Positions 34,455-46,883 of a stretch of DNA of 64,000 nt are shown piece by piece; the stretch's first letter is position 1, and the number at the start of each line of letters is the position of its first letter. Position numbers and translations under genes: made by a program. This DNA comes from Siphonodentalium dalli (taxonomy: Eukaryota > Mollusca > Scaphopoda > Gadilida > Siphonodentaliidae). The notes beneath the pieces were generated by a model. It had not been told where the DNA came from. It saw only the letters and a list, made by a program, of their open reading frames with translations, and did not search any database. The stretch lies in contig CP136063.1 in assembly GCA_032622095.1 (NCBI GenBank), positions 71,709,980-71,773,979 of the forward strand, written 5' to 3'.

Positions 34455-36238
34455 TCCGAAACGTTGATTATATTGTATATCCAGGACCCCGAAACGTTGA
34501 TTATATTGTATATCCAGGAACCCCGAAACGTTGATTATATTGTATATCCAGGAACCCCGAAACGTTGATATATTGTATATCCATGCAGGAACCCCGAAAC
34601 GTTGATTATATTGTATATCCAGGAACCACGAATCGTTGATTATATTGTATATCCAGGAACCACGAAACGTTGATTATATTGTATATCCAGGAACCCCGAA
34701 ACGTTGATTATATTGTATATCCATGCAGGAACCCCGAAACGTTGATTATATTGTATATCCAGGAACCACGAAACGTTGATTATATTGTATATCCAGGAAC
34801 CACGAAACGTTGATTATATTGTATATCCAGGAACCACGAAACGTTGATTATATTGTATATCCAGGAACCACGAAACGTTGATTATATTGTATATCCAGGA
34901 ACCCCGAAACGTTGATTATATTGTATATCCATGCAGGAACCCCGAAACGTTGATTATATTGTATATCCAGGAACCACGAAACGTTGATTATATTGTATAT
35001 CCAGGAACCACGAAACGTTGATTATATTGTATATCCAGGAACCACGAAACGTTGATTATATTGTGTATCCAGGAACCCGAAACGTTGATTATCTTGTATA
35101 TCCAGGAACCCGAAACGTTGATTATATTGTATATCCAGGAACCCCGAAACGTTGATTATATTGTATATCCAGGACCCCGAAACGTTGATTATATTGTGTA
35201 TCCAGGAACCCGAAACGTTGATTATATTGTATATCCAGGAACCCGAAACGTTGATTATATTGTATAAACAGGAACCCCGAAACGTTGATTATATTGTATA
35301 TCCAGGAACCCCGAAACGTTGATTATATTGTATATCCAGAAGACCCCGAAATGTTGATTATATTGTATATCCAGGAACCCGAAACGTTGATTATATTGTG
35401 TATCCAGGAACCCGAAACGTTGATTATATTGTATATCCAGGAACCCCGAAACGTTGATTATATTGTATATCCAGAAGACCCCGAAATGTTGATTATATTG
35501 TATATCCAGGAACCCGAAACGTTGATTATATTGTGTATCCAGGACCCCGAAACGTTGATTATATTGTATATCCAGAAGACCCCGAAACGTTGATTATATT
35601 GTATATCCAGAAGACCCCGAAACGTTGATTATATTGTGTATCCAGGAACCCCGAAACGTTGATTATATTGTATATCCAGGAACCCCGAAACGTTGATTAT
35701 ATTGTATATCCAGAAGACCCCGAAATGTTGATTATATTGTATATCCAGGAACCCCGAAATGTTGATTATTTTGTATATCCAGGAACCCTGAAACGTTGAT
35801 TATATTGTGTATCCAGGAACCCCGAAACGTTGATTATATTGTATATCCAGGAACCCCGAAATGTTGATTATATTGTATATCCAGGAACCCGAAACGTTGA
35901 TTATATTGTATATCCAGGAACCCGAAACGTTGATTATATTGTATATCCAGGACCCCGAAACGTTGATTATATTGTGTATCCAGGAACCCCGAAACATTGA
36001 TTATATTGTATATCCAGGAACCCCGAAACGTTGATTATATTGTATATCCAGGAACCACGAAACGTTGATTATATTGTATATCCAGGACCCCGAAACGTTG
36101 ATTATATCGTGTATCCAGGAACCCAAAACGTTTATTATATTGTATATCCAGGAACCCCGAAACGTTGATTATATTGTGTATCCAGGAACCACGAAACGTT
36201 GATTATATTGTATATCCAGGACCCCGAAACGTTGATTT
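34455..36238. repeat. 34-bp minisatellite, intron 1 of copy 2 (about 52 units)
   Basis: Same unit as 2186-3600 with its own variant order: CCACGAAACG units and the CCATGCAGG form dominate the first third, AGAAGACCCCGAAATG units the middle. The array is about 11 units longer than in copy 1. Both arrays end in TTGATTTCGTGCAATATGTC. 36240-36350 adds a short duplication of a TTATGTCCTCGCTRTTGATT block. Confidence 0.95.
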
Positions 36239-36480
36239 CGTGCAATATGTCTGAAACTTTGATCAGGCTACCAGAGAAAATTATGTCCTCGCTGTTGATT
36301 AGGGTACCAGAGATAATTATGTCCTCGCTATTGATTATAGGTTACCCAGAATGTCAAAACCATTGATTCGCGGAGTATCCGGGATCTCCAACACGTTGGT
36401 TTGTGTGCACCAATGATATCTGAAACATCCATCACACGCGTCGATCAGGCTATACCCAGGGTATCCGAAATGTCAACTTA

Positions 36481-38518
36481 AGCCGGGCGCACACGTCGCA
36501 ACATTGTTGTACAACATTGTTGTATGGGTCATACAACAGTGTTGTAAGCGTCCGCACACGCTACAACAAAATGACACAACAAATGTTATGCAACAATGTT
36601 GTGACTAACCGCACACGGCGAATTTGTTGTGCAACAAGTCACGTGATAAAACGTCATCAAGTCACGTGTTTGCTGCATACTAATTTCAGCTCTGGGTTTT
36701 TCCCCAATTTGATAGATGCGGAAAGCATGCACCAGGATCGATTTTACCACGAATCTCTAACCTGGGCCTGGCTAACGCACGTTATATATATACACTGAAC
36801 CGATCTTGACCAATTTAGTACTTTTTCATAGGATAGGTTATATGGAGTTATCATTATTAAACCTCCAGGCCATATATAATTTGGTTACTTTGTACCTCCT
36901 GTGTTATTGGGGAGGGGATATCAGGAGTTATTATTATACCTCCTTTATTAAATTATATGGAGTGGTGGGTGAGGGCATAATATACGCCAAACATGGACCT
37001 TGTTTTTTTGTTTTATTTGGACAGAGTTACTCTTACAAGTGTTTATAGATATATCTCATGTCATTTCATTATTAATGGGAATTTTGGAAGGAGTGTGTAC
37101 GCCGTGGACCTTGATTTCGAACCTTTGTTCATATTAACTTTTTTTTTAAATCGGCGCAGGCTTCGACCAATGATACATGACCGAGCGGAACAGGTTATTA
37201 GGTTCAAAATATGATGTAATTGTATTTACCAGCCGCTTGAGCGATAGCCAACTTCTGTGTTGAATATATTGTTATTTTCACTTCTATGTCTTCAATAGTC
37301 TTGGTGAATTAACTTCCTATCCAAGGGAATGACACACCCACATCTTGAAAATTGTACAGGTCTGGGTGATTCAACAATAAGCGGGATCACTGAGTCGTGG
37401 CGATATTGGATTCATCCAGCTCTGACCCATGGTTTCAGAGATTCATCCAACTATGCCGTCCAGTTGTGTGGCTCTACATGTATAGGGCTCAGGTCAACGT
37501 TCTTGAGCAGCATTCCCATATGTGGAAGTCATGAACAATGCATGACTTCTACACATAGAATACCACCCCAGAACCCGCGACCCATAGTACGGTACCAAAA
37601 GCACGGAACAGGTCATGATGGTTCCGATATGGACATGACTCGCATGAGTCAGAGACAGGGCATATTGATCGACAATAGCCAGATCGGGCAATAATCGACT
37701 GATTGATCTTTCACAGCCATAACAGTTGCATAACAGATGTTGAAATCGCTCTCTAAAATATTTGTTATTTCTCAATCGGTATAATTTAACTATAAATTTT
37801 CATGGTAAACATCCATCAATTCTAGGTGTAAATAGGAATCGGCATATAATTTATAGTCAAGTTTGGCTATTATAGATCAATGGCGGAATCGGTGCTGGTG
37901 GTTCAAAATCAAATTCAATCAGACAGAATTCAGATTTAGTCGATTTTAATTTTCAGACCTGTACAGGCTGTAGACAGTGTAGTTTGTACAAATTACAATA
38001 TTGTCAAGACATGGGAAGTGGAACACCATTGGATAGAAAATGTATTCACCAAGACATATATTATACAGTAGTCAGTACAGTAGATCTACTGGAGAACTGA
38101 ACTGAAGTCTGAACCTGTGAGTGTGAACAGGAGAATCATTCTCAGAATCAGATGCCATGTGCTGGTAAATAAAATAAAATCACATTTCGAACCCATGAAC
38201 ACTCCGCTCGGTCATACTATATAATTTCTCAATGTCTGCGCCTGTTTTGTTTGAAAGCATGCTTCAGTTTTCAATGTTAGTTCAGAATATCGACTGAAAT
38301 AAATATCCAAGTGGGAGCCGCCATGTTTCTCTTCACCTTGTGATTTGACGCTGTACGCCATAGACTAACAATAGAACGCTGTCCATCCATTGGCTACAAC
38401 AAGCAACAAAATCAAAACAATTTGATCGCTCCCAACAAAAAAAACGGGGCAGCGCACACGTCGCAACAATGTTGTACAACATTTTTGTACAACATTGTTG
38501 CGACGTGTGCGGTGGGCT
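36481..38518. mobile_element. 2-kb non-autonomous Harbinger-like TIR element
   Basis: Ends AGCCGGGCGCACACGTCGCA and (inverted) AGCCCACCGCACACGTCGCA, with TTA on each side (36478-36480 and 38519-38521). Subterminal CACACG and (A)CAACA words are dense at the left. At the right end, 38448-38513 is itself a hairpin of two GCACACGTCGCAAC arms. No transposase frame is seen in the interior (36800-38300). The 3-bp TTA duplication suggests PIF/Harbinger. Confidence 0.75.
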
Positions 38519-38602
38519 TTATGGTAACTATATGATCTCATAAACATTGATTATGGTATACAGTATATCTGAAAACGCCCATAACTCGAACAGTGTGTGA
38601 AC

Positions 38603-38672
38603 CTTTAACTCAGCTGAGCTTCTGATCAAGTATCGTTTTGCAGGTTGTTATGATCAGATTATGATGTATAAT
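38603..38672 (+). other. Vestigial exon-4 acceptor in intron 1 (copy 2)
   Basis: Counterpart of 9201-9270: CAGCTGAGCTTCTGATC, TATCGTTTTGCAG, then GTTGTTATGATCAGATT. It resembles copy 2's own exon 4 start (48331-48380). The relic boundary is 38643/38644. Confidence 0.65.
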
Positions 38673-39257
38673 ATACCCAGAATCCCCTATTCGTTTATTG
38701 GGGTATATATTCAGTAAATGGCAGGGGGGGGTCTGGAAAATAATTGGACATATAGGGCCCAAAAAGTTTTTTCCCGACCTCGAGGGACCCACCACCCCAT
38801 TTTTGCAAAAAAAATATTTTTTTCCTCCAAACTTTTGGGAACCCACCCCCCGTTTCTCATGTTTTTATAAAAATTTCAGAGGTTTTTTTAGCCGTTCTTC
38901 AATAACTGTGTTAACTGCCTCACTAATTGGTAAACACAAATCAGAAAAACGAAAAATATACTGTATATCCATGTGTTTCCTGGTGTTTTCAGTATCTAAC
39001 AACAATATTAATTAAGCATTGTGTAGGTACACTATATGTCACAAATTGCCCTAGACCCCATTATAGCCTTAATATATCGAGTGTGTTGTGTCTGACAGAG
39101 AACACTGGCCAGTGTAAATAGTGGTAAACAGGTCAGGGGTTCCACAATTATATGTGCATGATCAAAGAACTATTTAGTCTTGTCCAACGGGATGGGGTGG
39201 GGAGGGGGAATTGTTTTTTGTTATGTATACACATATATATATGGTTAGTATACTGCC
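38673..39257. other. Intron 1 of copy 2, no gene
   Basis: Contains a G run (38723-38730), C-rich and A-rich patches (38780-38860) and otherwise unremarkable AT-rich DNA. After about 38715 it no longer matches copy 1. Confidence 0.5.
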
Positions 39258-39419
39258 CGATATTAGTCGGCGGGCATATAGTTGACGTCTCGAGCCGTCT
39301 GTCCGTACAAACATGGCATAGGGCATCAAATATGACAAATGACTCTTGAGTTACAATTCAAAATGTTTGTTCGGACAGACGGCTCGAGACGTCAACTATA
39401 TACCCGCCGACTAATATCG
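39258..39419. repeat. Palindrome with 57-bp arms
   Basis: 39258-39314 and 39363-39419 are inverted copies (two or three mismatches); arms contain GACGTCTCGAGCCGTCTGTC. The 48-base spacer is unique. Likely a foldback MITE; no target duplication was assigned. Confidence 0.85.
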
Positions 39420-39927
39420 TGATTAAATAAATTTCAGTGCTAAAATGTTGTATCTCTGACCTTCAATAGAAAGCAATGGATCCCGCACTTGGCAGAATGC
39501 CAGGAAGTGACCAGTTGGAAATAGTGCTTTCTCACTCCTAGGTATGAACATCTTATTTCTAGGATAATTATTTGGTTATATTTACATACTAAGTGTTGTC
39601 ATCACTAAATCCAGCATTCTGATTGGTCGGCGCCCACGTGGCTAGTTGCAATTATTTCTCGGTGAATGCGCAACAGCTCATAACAACATCGATACGTCAG
39701 CTCATAAAAACATCGATACGTCATTTGGGGTTGGAAAGACGAACGCGTAATGTTTTGGGCGCATTTGGATTCGCGCAGGATTGACTTAATAAATCGTCGG
39801 GTTTCAATTGTTCCTGTTAACTTTTGCCAAGGGTGCTGTGGGATATTTTGGGCTGGTTTTGTCACGATACACTTTTCGATTTAAATACATTTACAAAAGT
39901 GGCTTTTTCGCTAAATGTATATAAATA

Positions 39928-40041
39928 TAAGGATTAACAGTCATGTGGACTGTTGTTTATGGAGATGTAACCGTGAGGTAAGTGGTCATAACTCACGGTT
40001 ACATATCCATAAAAACAGTCCACATGACAGTTAATCTTTAT
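39928..40041. repeat. Palindrome with ~50-bp arms
   Basis: 39928-39977 and 39992-40041 pair (GTCATGTGGACTGT and TGTAACCGTGAG in the left arm and their complements in the right), with a 14-base spacer and a few mismatches. Confidence 0.85.
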
Positions 40042-40514
40042 AAAATAACACAGAAAATGGCGTGAATTGGGATTTTTGCACGTTTATATGATTAAAAAAC
40101 ACAAAAACCACTATAGCATGGAAAAAATGGAAACTTTTACACAAATTGTTCTATCACCAAAGTGTTTTTTCGTGATTACACCCTCTCGAAACTCGTCATA
40201 TAATAGTATTTTGACACCAGCTATCATACCCGCTGTGTATACTATCTTCCACAACAGAATTAGAACATGTGAACCTGGGGGGGGGGTCAAAACTTTAAAC
40301 TCGATTTCCCACAAAAATGAAAATATGGAGATAGAACACTTTAGTTCTAAAACGACGATGGGGTGTTCATTGGAAACACTGTTGGGAAACAGTCGAGATA
40401 GAAAGACTAACCCGAAAGACCTGTGCAAATTATAGTCTGGTTCTGGCCGGAGAGGTAGTGAAGTTGGGAAGCCCACCTATAACCATCTAGTCTGATGTCC
40501 CCACATCTATCCAG

Positions 40515-40638
40515 GTTTGCTTGGTTGATATCAACGTAATTAAAGGGAAAGAAACCAGAGCCGAATTTATTGCCAAATATGGTGACGGAGCAGTCGAATT
40601 TATTGAATGTGACATCACGAAGACAGATGGGCTTGAAG
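40515..40638 (+). pseudogene. SDR copy 2, exon 2
   Basis: Only two differences from copy 1 exon 2 (Leu40 to Ile, Asn52 to Lys), both replacement changes. Splice sites are identical to copy 1. The frame is intact in this exon. Confidence 0.75.
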
Positions 40639-42089
40639 GTTAGTAACATCATTTGTGTAGACAACTTTAGGTAAGTATGTGTGGAATATTCGTATGGCTT
40701 TACTCAATTTAATTAAAAAAAATCCTAAGATTATCACAAAACATATAACGAAGCATAATCACACTGCATGGTCATCCGTGTAACGAAGACTCGGATGAGT
40801 AACGGCGGACGCGACTCCCGCGTCGTTGCATTAATTGCCTCTGGCTCCTCAAGAAAAATGGCGTCTAAATGACTTTTAAAATATATACCTATAATGTTAG
40901 ACAATGTTAGACAATATTAGTCTTAATATGTGGGTGCTAAATTTGTGCCAAATTGTCCACATTTAAGGTATATAGGTCAAAGTCAAAGTGTACGATAATC
41001 GTGAGATTGCACGTAAATTGACCCTAATATAGTATTACTGCGGCCAAATTTTAACAAATAGTGATGTTAAGGCACCTCAAGGAATCCTGTCATTGAAATA
41101 TCAGCAATTCAACCACCGCCAAGCAACCAGTTTCAAGAAATCGGAATATTTTGCATTAGCAATTTAACGAGGACGCATTTTTAAGTAACGCTGGACGCGC
41201 TTCGGAAATCACATTTATTAACCGCGGACGCGAATATTCCGATAAAGAATTTATTGCCTAATGCGAATTTAATGCCTAATGCGAACCGCCGCATGGCTAA
41301 AATTCATAATTATAGCATATATTGATTGGAAAATTATAAGCGAGAAGCACTCATATTCGTAATGTGTACATGGGTGGAGTTGCACATATTATCGATTGAC
41401 GGCGTATCTATAAGGTGAGCTTGGCTGCTTGGTATTATCATGTCCCAAATGATTATTCTCACTCCAGCGTGCGTGTGCTTGTTCGCTTGTGAGTGGGGTG
41501 ACAATAATCACTCTAGCGGCCTGCTTGTGGTCCGCGTGGTAACTGATGGGTAGTTTGATTGCATGCTGATCGGCTAGGCACTTAACTACCATACACGCCC
41601 CTTAGACCCGGTTTGACTGGATCCCGGCCTGTATGATTAGTGTAAGATTAGTTAAGTTATACCTTTATTATAACCAGTGGGAAATTGAGAAAATTCCAAG
41701 GGGGTCGCAAATGAAACATTTTGGGTCCATGGGAATCAACAATTGGTCTGGTTGCAAGATGCGCATTTTGGAAATAAGAAGCGTGACAAGTCTTCACAAA
41801 GTATACACTTAAGCTTTCGCAAATTCGATAGATCCATAATGGAATAAACCAGGTCAATAATATAATAGAAATGAAACGTCGACATGAGTTTATTAAATAT
41901 ATATGAACTATATAGAACATAATGAGAATACACTCCAGATTCTTTAACTGCAAAAAAACAAACATATGCTATCATCTAAATCAGGAAAGTGACGTCATGG
42001 GTTGGGTGTCTCACACCTAAATGTGTTCTAATGTTTCAATACTTCATGCTTCGTTCATAATTAGTTGGAAGTTTCGCATAAAAAATATG
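40639..42089. other. Intron 2 of copy 2, no gene
   Basis: The first ~100 bases match copy 1. The rest is AT-rich with no counterpart there. Near 41140-41290 there are diverged GGACGCG and AATGCGAA words. Nothing coding recognised. Confidence 0.5.
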
Positions 42090-42420
42090 TTTTTTTTTTT
42101 TTTTAATTTGTTTATTGAGAATATAGAGAATAACACAGGAAGAAGTGACAAAATGCATGCACGCAATCATTCTCTCAATCCAGGACATGGGAGAGCGTGA
42201 CTCTTCCATGCCCTGGTCTACTTTCTCACTTGATACACGTAATTATAAAATAGTTAAAGGCACATTTTGTGTTCAGACATTTGTTGCATACATCTCTCAA
42301 CTTAAAAGAAAGACGAAGCAGCGATACTAGATAAAAAATATTGATAGTGTTCTCATGCATAGTTTGCATGATTTTCAACCAGTATTTTCCCAGTAGGGAA
42401 ACTAGTTGTCAGACCACACG
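42090..42420 (-). mobile_element. Possible 3' end of a retrotransposed sequence
   Basis: A run of about 16 T at 42090-42106 is followed by AATTTGTTTATTGAGAA, so the minus strand reads an AATAAA signal and a poly-A tail. The body (to about 42310) has no recognisable coding sequence. It fits a 5'-truncated LINE or similar, but the family is unknown. Confidence 0.4.
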
Positions 42421-42777
42421 TTACGCATTTTCCTGTTTTGACAGGGGACCCGCCAACCCTGGAAAGCTAATTTGTTCCTGTCAGATCTGGGGCACCCACC
42501 GCTTCAACGCAAGCTTTTTTTTTCCAATGAAAATTGGGGACCCACCTTCAAAAGTTTGATGAAAATTTGTAAAAGTAGAAGAATAAGGCAGACAAAATAA
42601 TGGTGTTAAATGGTTTATATAACCTTGCAGGTGAAATGTCGATCAACGGAAAGCCCCAGAAATCTCAGGAAATCACCCGTTAATTAAACTTGTCAAATAA
42701 GATTCAGCATCTAGACCCATATAGGCTACCCATAAGCCTTTCCCTCGTGTGGTGAATAGTCCCAGCTACATGTATAT

Positions 42778-45700
42778 ACAAGAAAACTAAGATGCATGCA
42801 TCAGGTCGGCCGTGAACTATCTACCATAGAATTGTTGTAGCTATCGATTATACATTTTGGAACACCTGTCTGTATGTATGTGTGTATGCATGAATGCATG
42901 TGTGTATGTGTTATAGACTCTAACACTGCTCGACTGATCCGACTCGGATTTGGTATTTAACGTGTCAACTTGACCTCGCTCATAGGCATGTTTCTGGACC
43001 TTGACAGATCCGACTAAAAATTTGTGTGTAGGACTACTTCGATCCCGGGAGCAATATGGACGGGTCCAATTTCACGTGGGACCATGTTCTCGAACGTGCT
43101 GATGTAGGCATGTTTATGGACTATTTGGACGGGTCAAATCTTGATCCCGACCTGACTTTGACATTCAAAAAGATCAATTCAAGGTCAAATCGAAATATAA
43201 TACCTACTGTTACTTTTGTCCCAGGAGTGTTTCAGGTGGGTCAAATTATGACCATGACCTGATCTTGACATTCAAAATTGTCAATTCAAGGTCAAATCGG
43301 GTAAAGCCGGGCGGATTTCGACGGGTACTTTTGTCGTGACTTTTGTCCGGGGAGTGTTTTGGACGGATCAAATCGTGACCCGACATGACGTTCACCTTTA
43401 AAATGGTCAATTCAAGGTTAAATCGCGCAATTCTCCGAAAATCAGAGGGGAACATCCCGGACGAAGTAGGGTCCACCAGCTACTATTATATATTTCTAGA
43501 TTTAGTTACAAACTAAATACCTGTATATTGTACAAAGAAATGTTTGACAAATATATCTGTATCAATATTACCATACGGGTCATTAAAATAGATACGACGA
43601 AACAAATTTTGAAGGGTGCATGGTATCAGGTAAATTTTTATATTTCAAATGATGACAGGAATGCGGAAAGTTGAAGTACCTACGTAATACTGGCTATCCG
43701 AATGAAGAGATATACATGTATATAAAAACCAAAATAGAAGATGACTGCTGGCGACAATGTTTTCCAAAAAAATTCAAAGCATTCGATAGCTCCCATCTAG
43801 TTGTCAGCCCGAAGATCAATATAAAGTGTGGTGACTATCAGATGAGGGATATGACTGTACAGTTGCTAAACAATTCAGTCACGCAAAAGAGGATCAAACA
43901 GTAAGATACCAAATTGCTGCCTGTGGTAATGTTTTTTAACGAAATTCGGGAAAATTAGATTACTCTCACCCTGGTTATCCAGAAGATCATTGTGGAATCT
44001 GGCGACGATCGGACAAGGGGTGTCGTCTGTAGGATCAACCAAATTATTTAGCCATAAAAATAGTAAAATTCAAGATCACCGCTGGCAGTGATGTCTTCAC
44101 AAGGACAGATTGAGAACAAAACATGGCTCACATCTAGCGGTGACCCAAACTATCCACCTGAGAAAAAGTTCTCCAATAAAAGCTGGCTGCAGGGTGCGCC
44201 AATTGATTCAAATTCGAAATTTAACAGGGTGTACTGGTTGTGGCCATGTTTTCCCCGCAAATTTTATAGACTGATGGACAAAACCACTGAATCCGTTGAA
44301 TCAATATACATGTATACATGGATTAATTTATATGCATTGTTATACACAGTATTGGTATATAAAGGTACTGAAAATAACAATATTACTAGTATACACAAAA
44401 TAAACCATATATCATGGCTATGGGTTATAATATCCGAATATGACAGCTGATAACTTGGTGTGAATTGAAGAGTGGTGGTGTCTCAAGCATATCTAACCCT
44501 CCACGTTAGCAACATGCCATTAAATGTCATAATTATAATCTAGCTTGAGGACAGAAGTTTTCCAAAAAAAAAACCTTAATTCAACCAGGTCCTCGCGCGA
44601 TGTATGGTCGATCACATGATGATCTAGGGGGGATTAGAATTGTTGTATAAAAACAGCACTGCATGTAAATATAAAATAAAATAGTGCTACATCTTATTAC
44701 AGATTATTGCCATATATAATCAGTGACAGTCTGACAAAATAAAGTTTCAGTGACACTCTATCCGAAGAGGGGAATAATTCCATCTGTTACAGTCAATGGA
44801 GCAATTATGAATCTGGAAAGGTGAAATTTCTAAGTAATACTAGATATCGACATGACGCGATAACATATAACGTAAATGCAATATGGCCGCTGGCGACCAT
44901 TTTTTCCTATAAAATTAAAAAAATATTTGATAGCTCTCATCTGATAGATGAATATCAAGATAAATATGAAGTTTAGTGATGATCGGATGAGTGAAGTGGA
45001 CTGTGCTAAACGGTTTAGTAATGCTTAAAAAGATTTTTACCTTAATATTTTTATGTTCACTTTATAAACTTCACTGAGTCATCTTTGTCATGTATTGAGT
45101 TTGATATCTTTTGTTAACAGTTTATAAATCATGTATGTCTCATGTTTTTATTTTAATTTATGTGTTTATTGTCATTAAATAAAGTTGCATTCCTTAAAAA
45201 GATTCTTACCTCAATGTTTTTATGTTCACTTTATAAACTCCACTGAGTCATCTTTGTCATATATTGAATTTGATATCTTTTGTTAACAGTTTATAAATGA
45301 TGTATGTCTCGTGTTCGTTATTATATTATATACACTTTATAGTGTGTTTCAGAACGAAAACAAAATGAACAAAATGAACAAATTTGTAAATTTAAAAACA
45401 ATTCAAACGTTGTTGTATTCCATGTCCCAGCCCGGACATATACACCAAATTTCAATAATATTCATTGAGAAACAACGGACCAAACGCCATATAACACCCC
45501 GTATGCATCTTTTATTCCGAGTTGGCCTTTTATTCCGAGTTGGCACGCGCCATTGGAGCGAGTTAGCCCTGGGGCGAGTACGCCGATTCCGACACCTTTT
45601 CTATTTGCAGCAGGTTAAGTTTACGCGTAATTTAATTTACAAAGTTCCCCAATTGGTATCGTAAATAGAGCGACCTTATTTGACAGAGAATGCCTCTGTT

Positions 45701-46018
45701 ATCGATTATAAGTTGCTATACATTAAAAACGACAATTCACATGCTCGTTCAAGCGCAGTAGTCTATTTTCCCCATGTTAAAGGACATCCACAAATACTAA
45801 ATAACGCTAACTTACTGCCGAATGTTTTACACGACAACTGTTAACATATTTGGGCTGAATTCATCTGACGCGGTATTATTCCTCAAAATAAACAACAAAA
45901 CCATCGTTACTTGGAAATGTAGTTTGGGCTAACATTTACATAAATCCTCCATATCATTATTCCGACACACACGTCAGATGAAAAACTCACATGAAGTAAC
46001 CGGCCAAATTGGCCGAAA
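42778..46018. repeat. 3.2-kb repeat module (intron 2 of copy 2)
   Basis: Collinear with 17420-20926, same orientation and same sharp ends, but in a different intron relative to the SDR exons. It has an extra ~90 bases at 43727-43840 absent from the other copy and lacks one of the two 99-bp right-end units. The 120-residue frame at 44088-44450 corresponds to 18861-19223. Confidence 0.75.
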
Positions 46019-46143
46019 TGACCAATGGTAGATAACCAATAATAAGTAGGTCCATGCAGTTTAAATTAATTGTTAGTATATAGTCATGTGTTGTCATCAT
46101 GTGTATGTTGATCCGTGCACCTGGTTTCAATTTCATATTTCAG

Positions 46144-46256
46144 AACTCATTCCGAAAACAATTGATCTTTTCGGCCGGGTGGATGTTGTGATTAACAATG
46201 CTGGCGTGATCTTCAACGACCACTCTGACTTAGAGATGTGCATAAACGTCAACTTG
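46144..46256 (+). pseudogene. SDR copy 2, exon 3
   Basis: Retains VDVVINNAG and INVNL with the same splice sites. It is the most diverged of exons 1-5: GVVFGDYSDFER became GVIFNDHSDLEM. Confidence 0.75.
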
Positions 46257-46618
46257 GTAGGTGTCAAAGTGAAGTGGAACCAGGGAATACTCCGCTGCAG
46301 TGATTTATATATAGGTTTATTCTCTCATCCAACATATATGGTACAGAGACAGAGCAGGTTGCAATAAACAATACCTATCCCCTGTCATGTGTGGATAACA
46401 ATTTATAATAAATTCTCGACTGGTTAAGATTCATTCAGCAAAACTTTCACTGCAGACACTTCTCGAGAATTTAAAAAAAACATGGATCAGTCTATATGGG
46501 ACACTCTACCCGTTGCGTGTTTTGATAATAAAAACCCAAAATCCCTATCCAGTAACTGGACTAGAGACATCTTTCCCAACATACCGTTCATCGATAAAGT
46601 AAAACGCAATGCGGGAAT

Positions 46619-46667
46619 GAGTAAACTCCGACGCGGGCAAAAATCTTGCCCGCGTCGGGGTTTACTC
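46619..46667. repeat. Compact GC-rich hairpin, 22-bp arms
   Basis: 46619-46640 (GAGTAAACTCCGACGCGGGC and two more bases) pairs with 46646-46667 with one mismatch and a 5-base loop. The arm is far more GC-rich than the surroundings. Position between exons 3 and 4 gives no obvious role. Confidence 0.85.
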
Positions 46668-46883
46668 CGACACCTTGGATTGTCACATGCAATTATTGTC
46701 AATATTTTCCTAGTTAAATGCAGCAAATTCCAATGTGTATTAATGTAGATTTAGTTTCCTAAACTATCTATATCAACGGAACGTTGACAACGTTGTCCAA
46801 ATTTATCACCACACACTCATCTTGAAGTTGAAAACACAGAAAATTGAAAATGGAAGCTTATTCTCATACATTTCGTTACTTAA

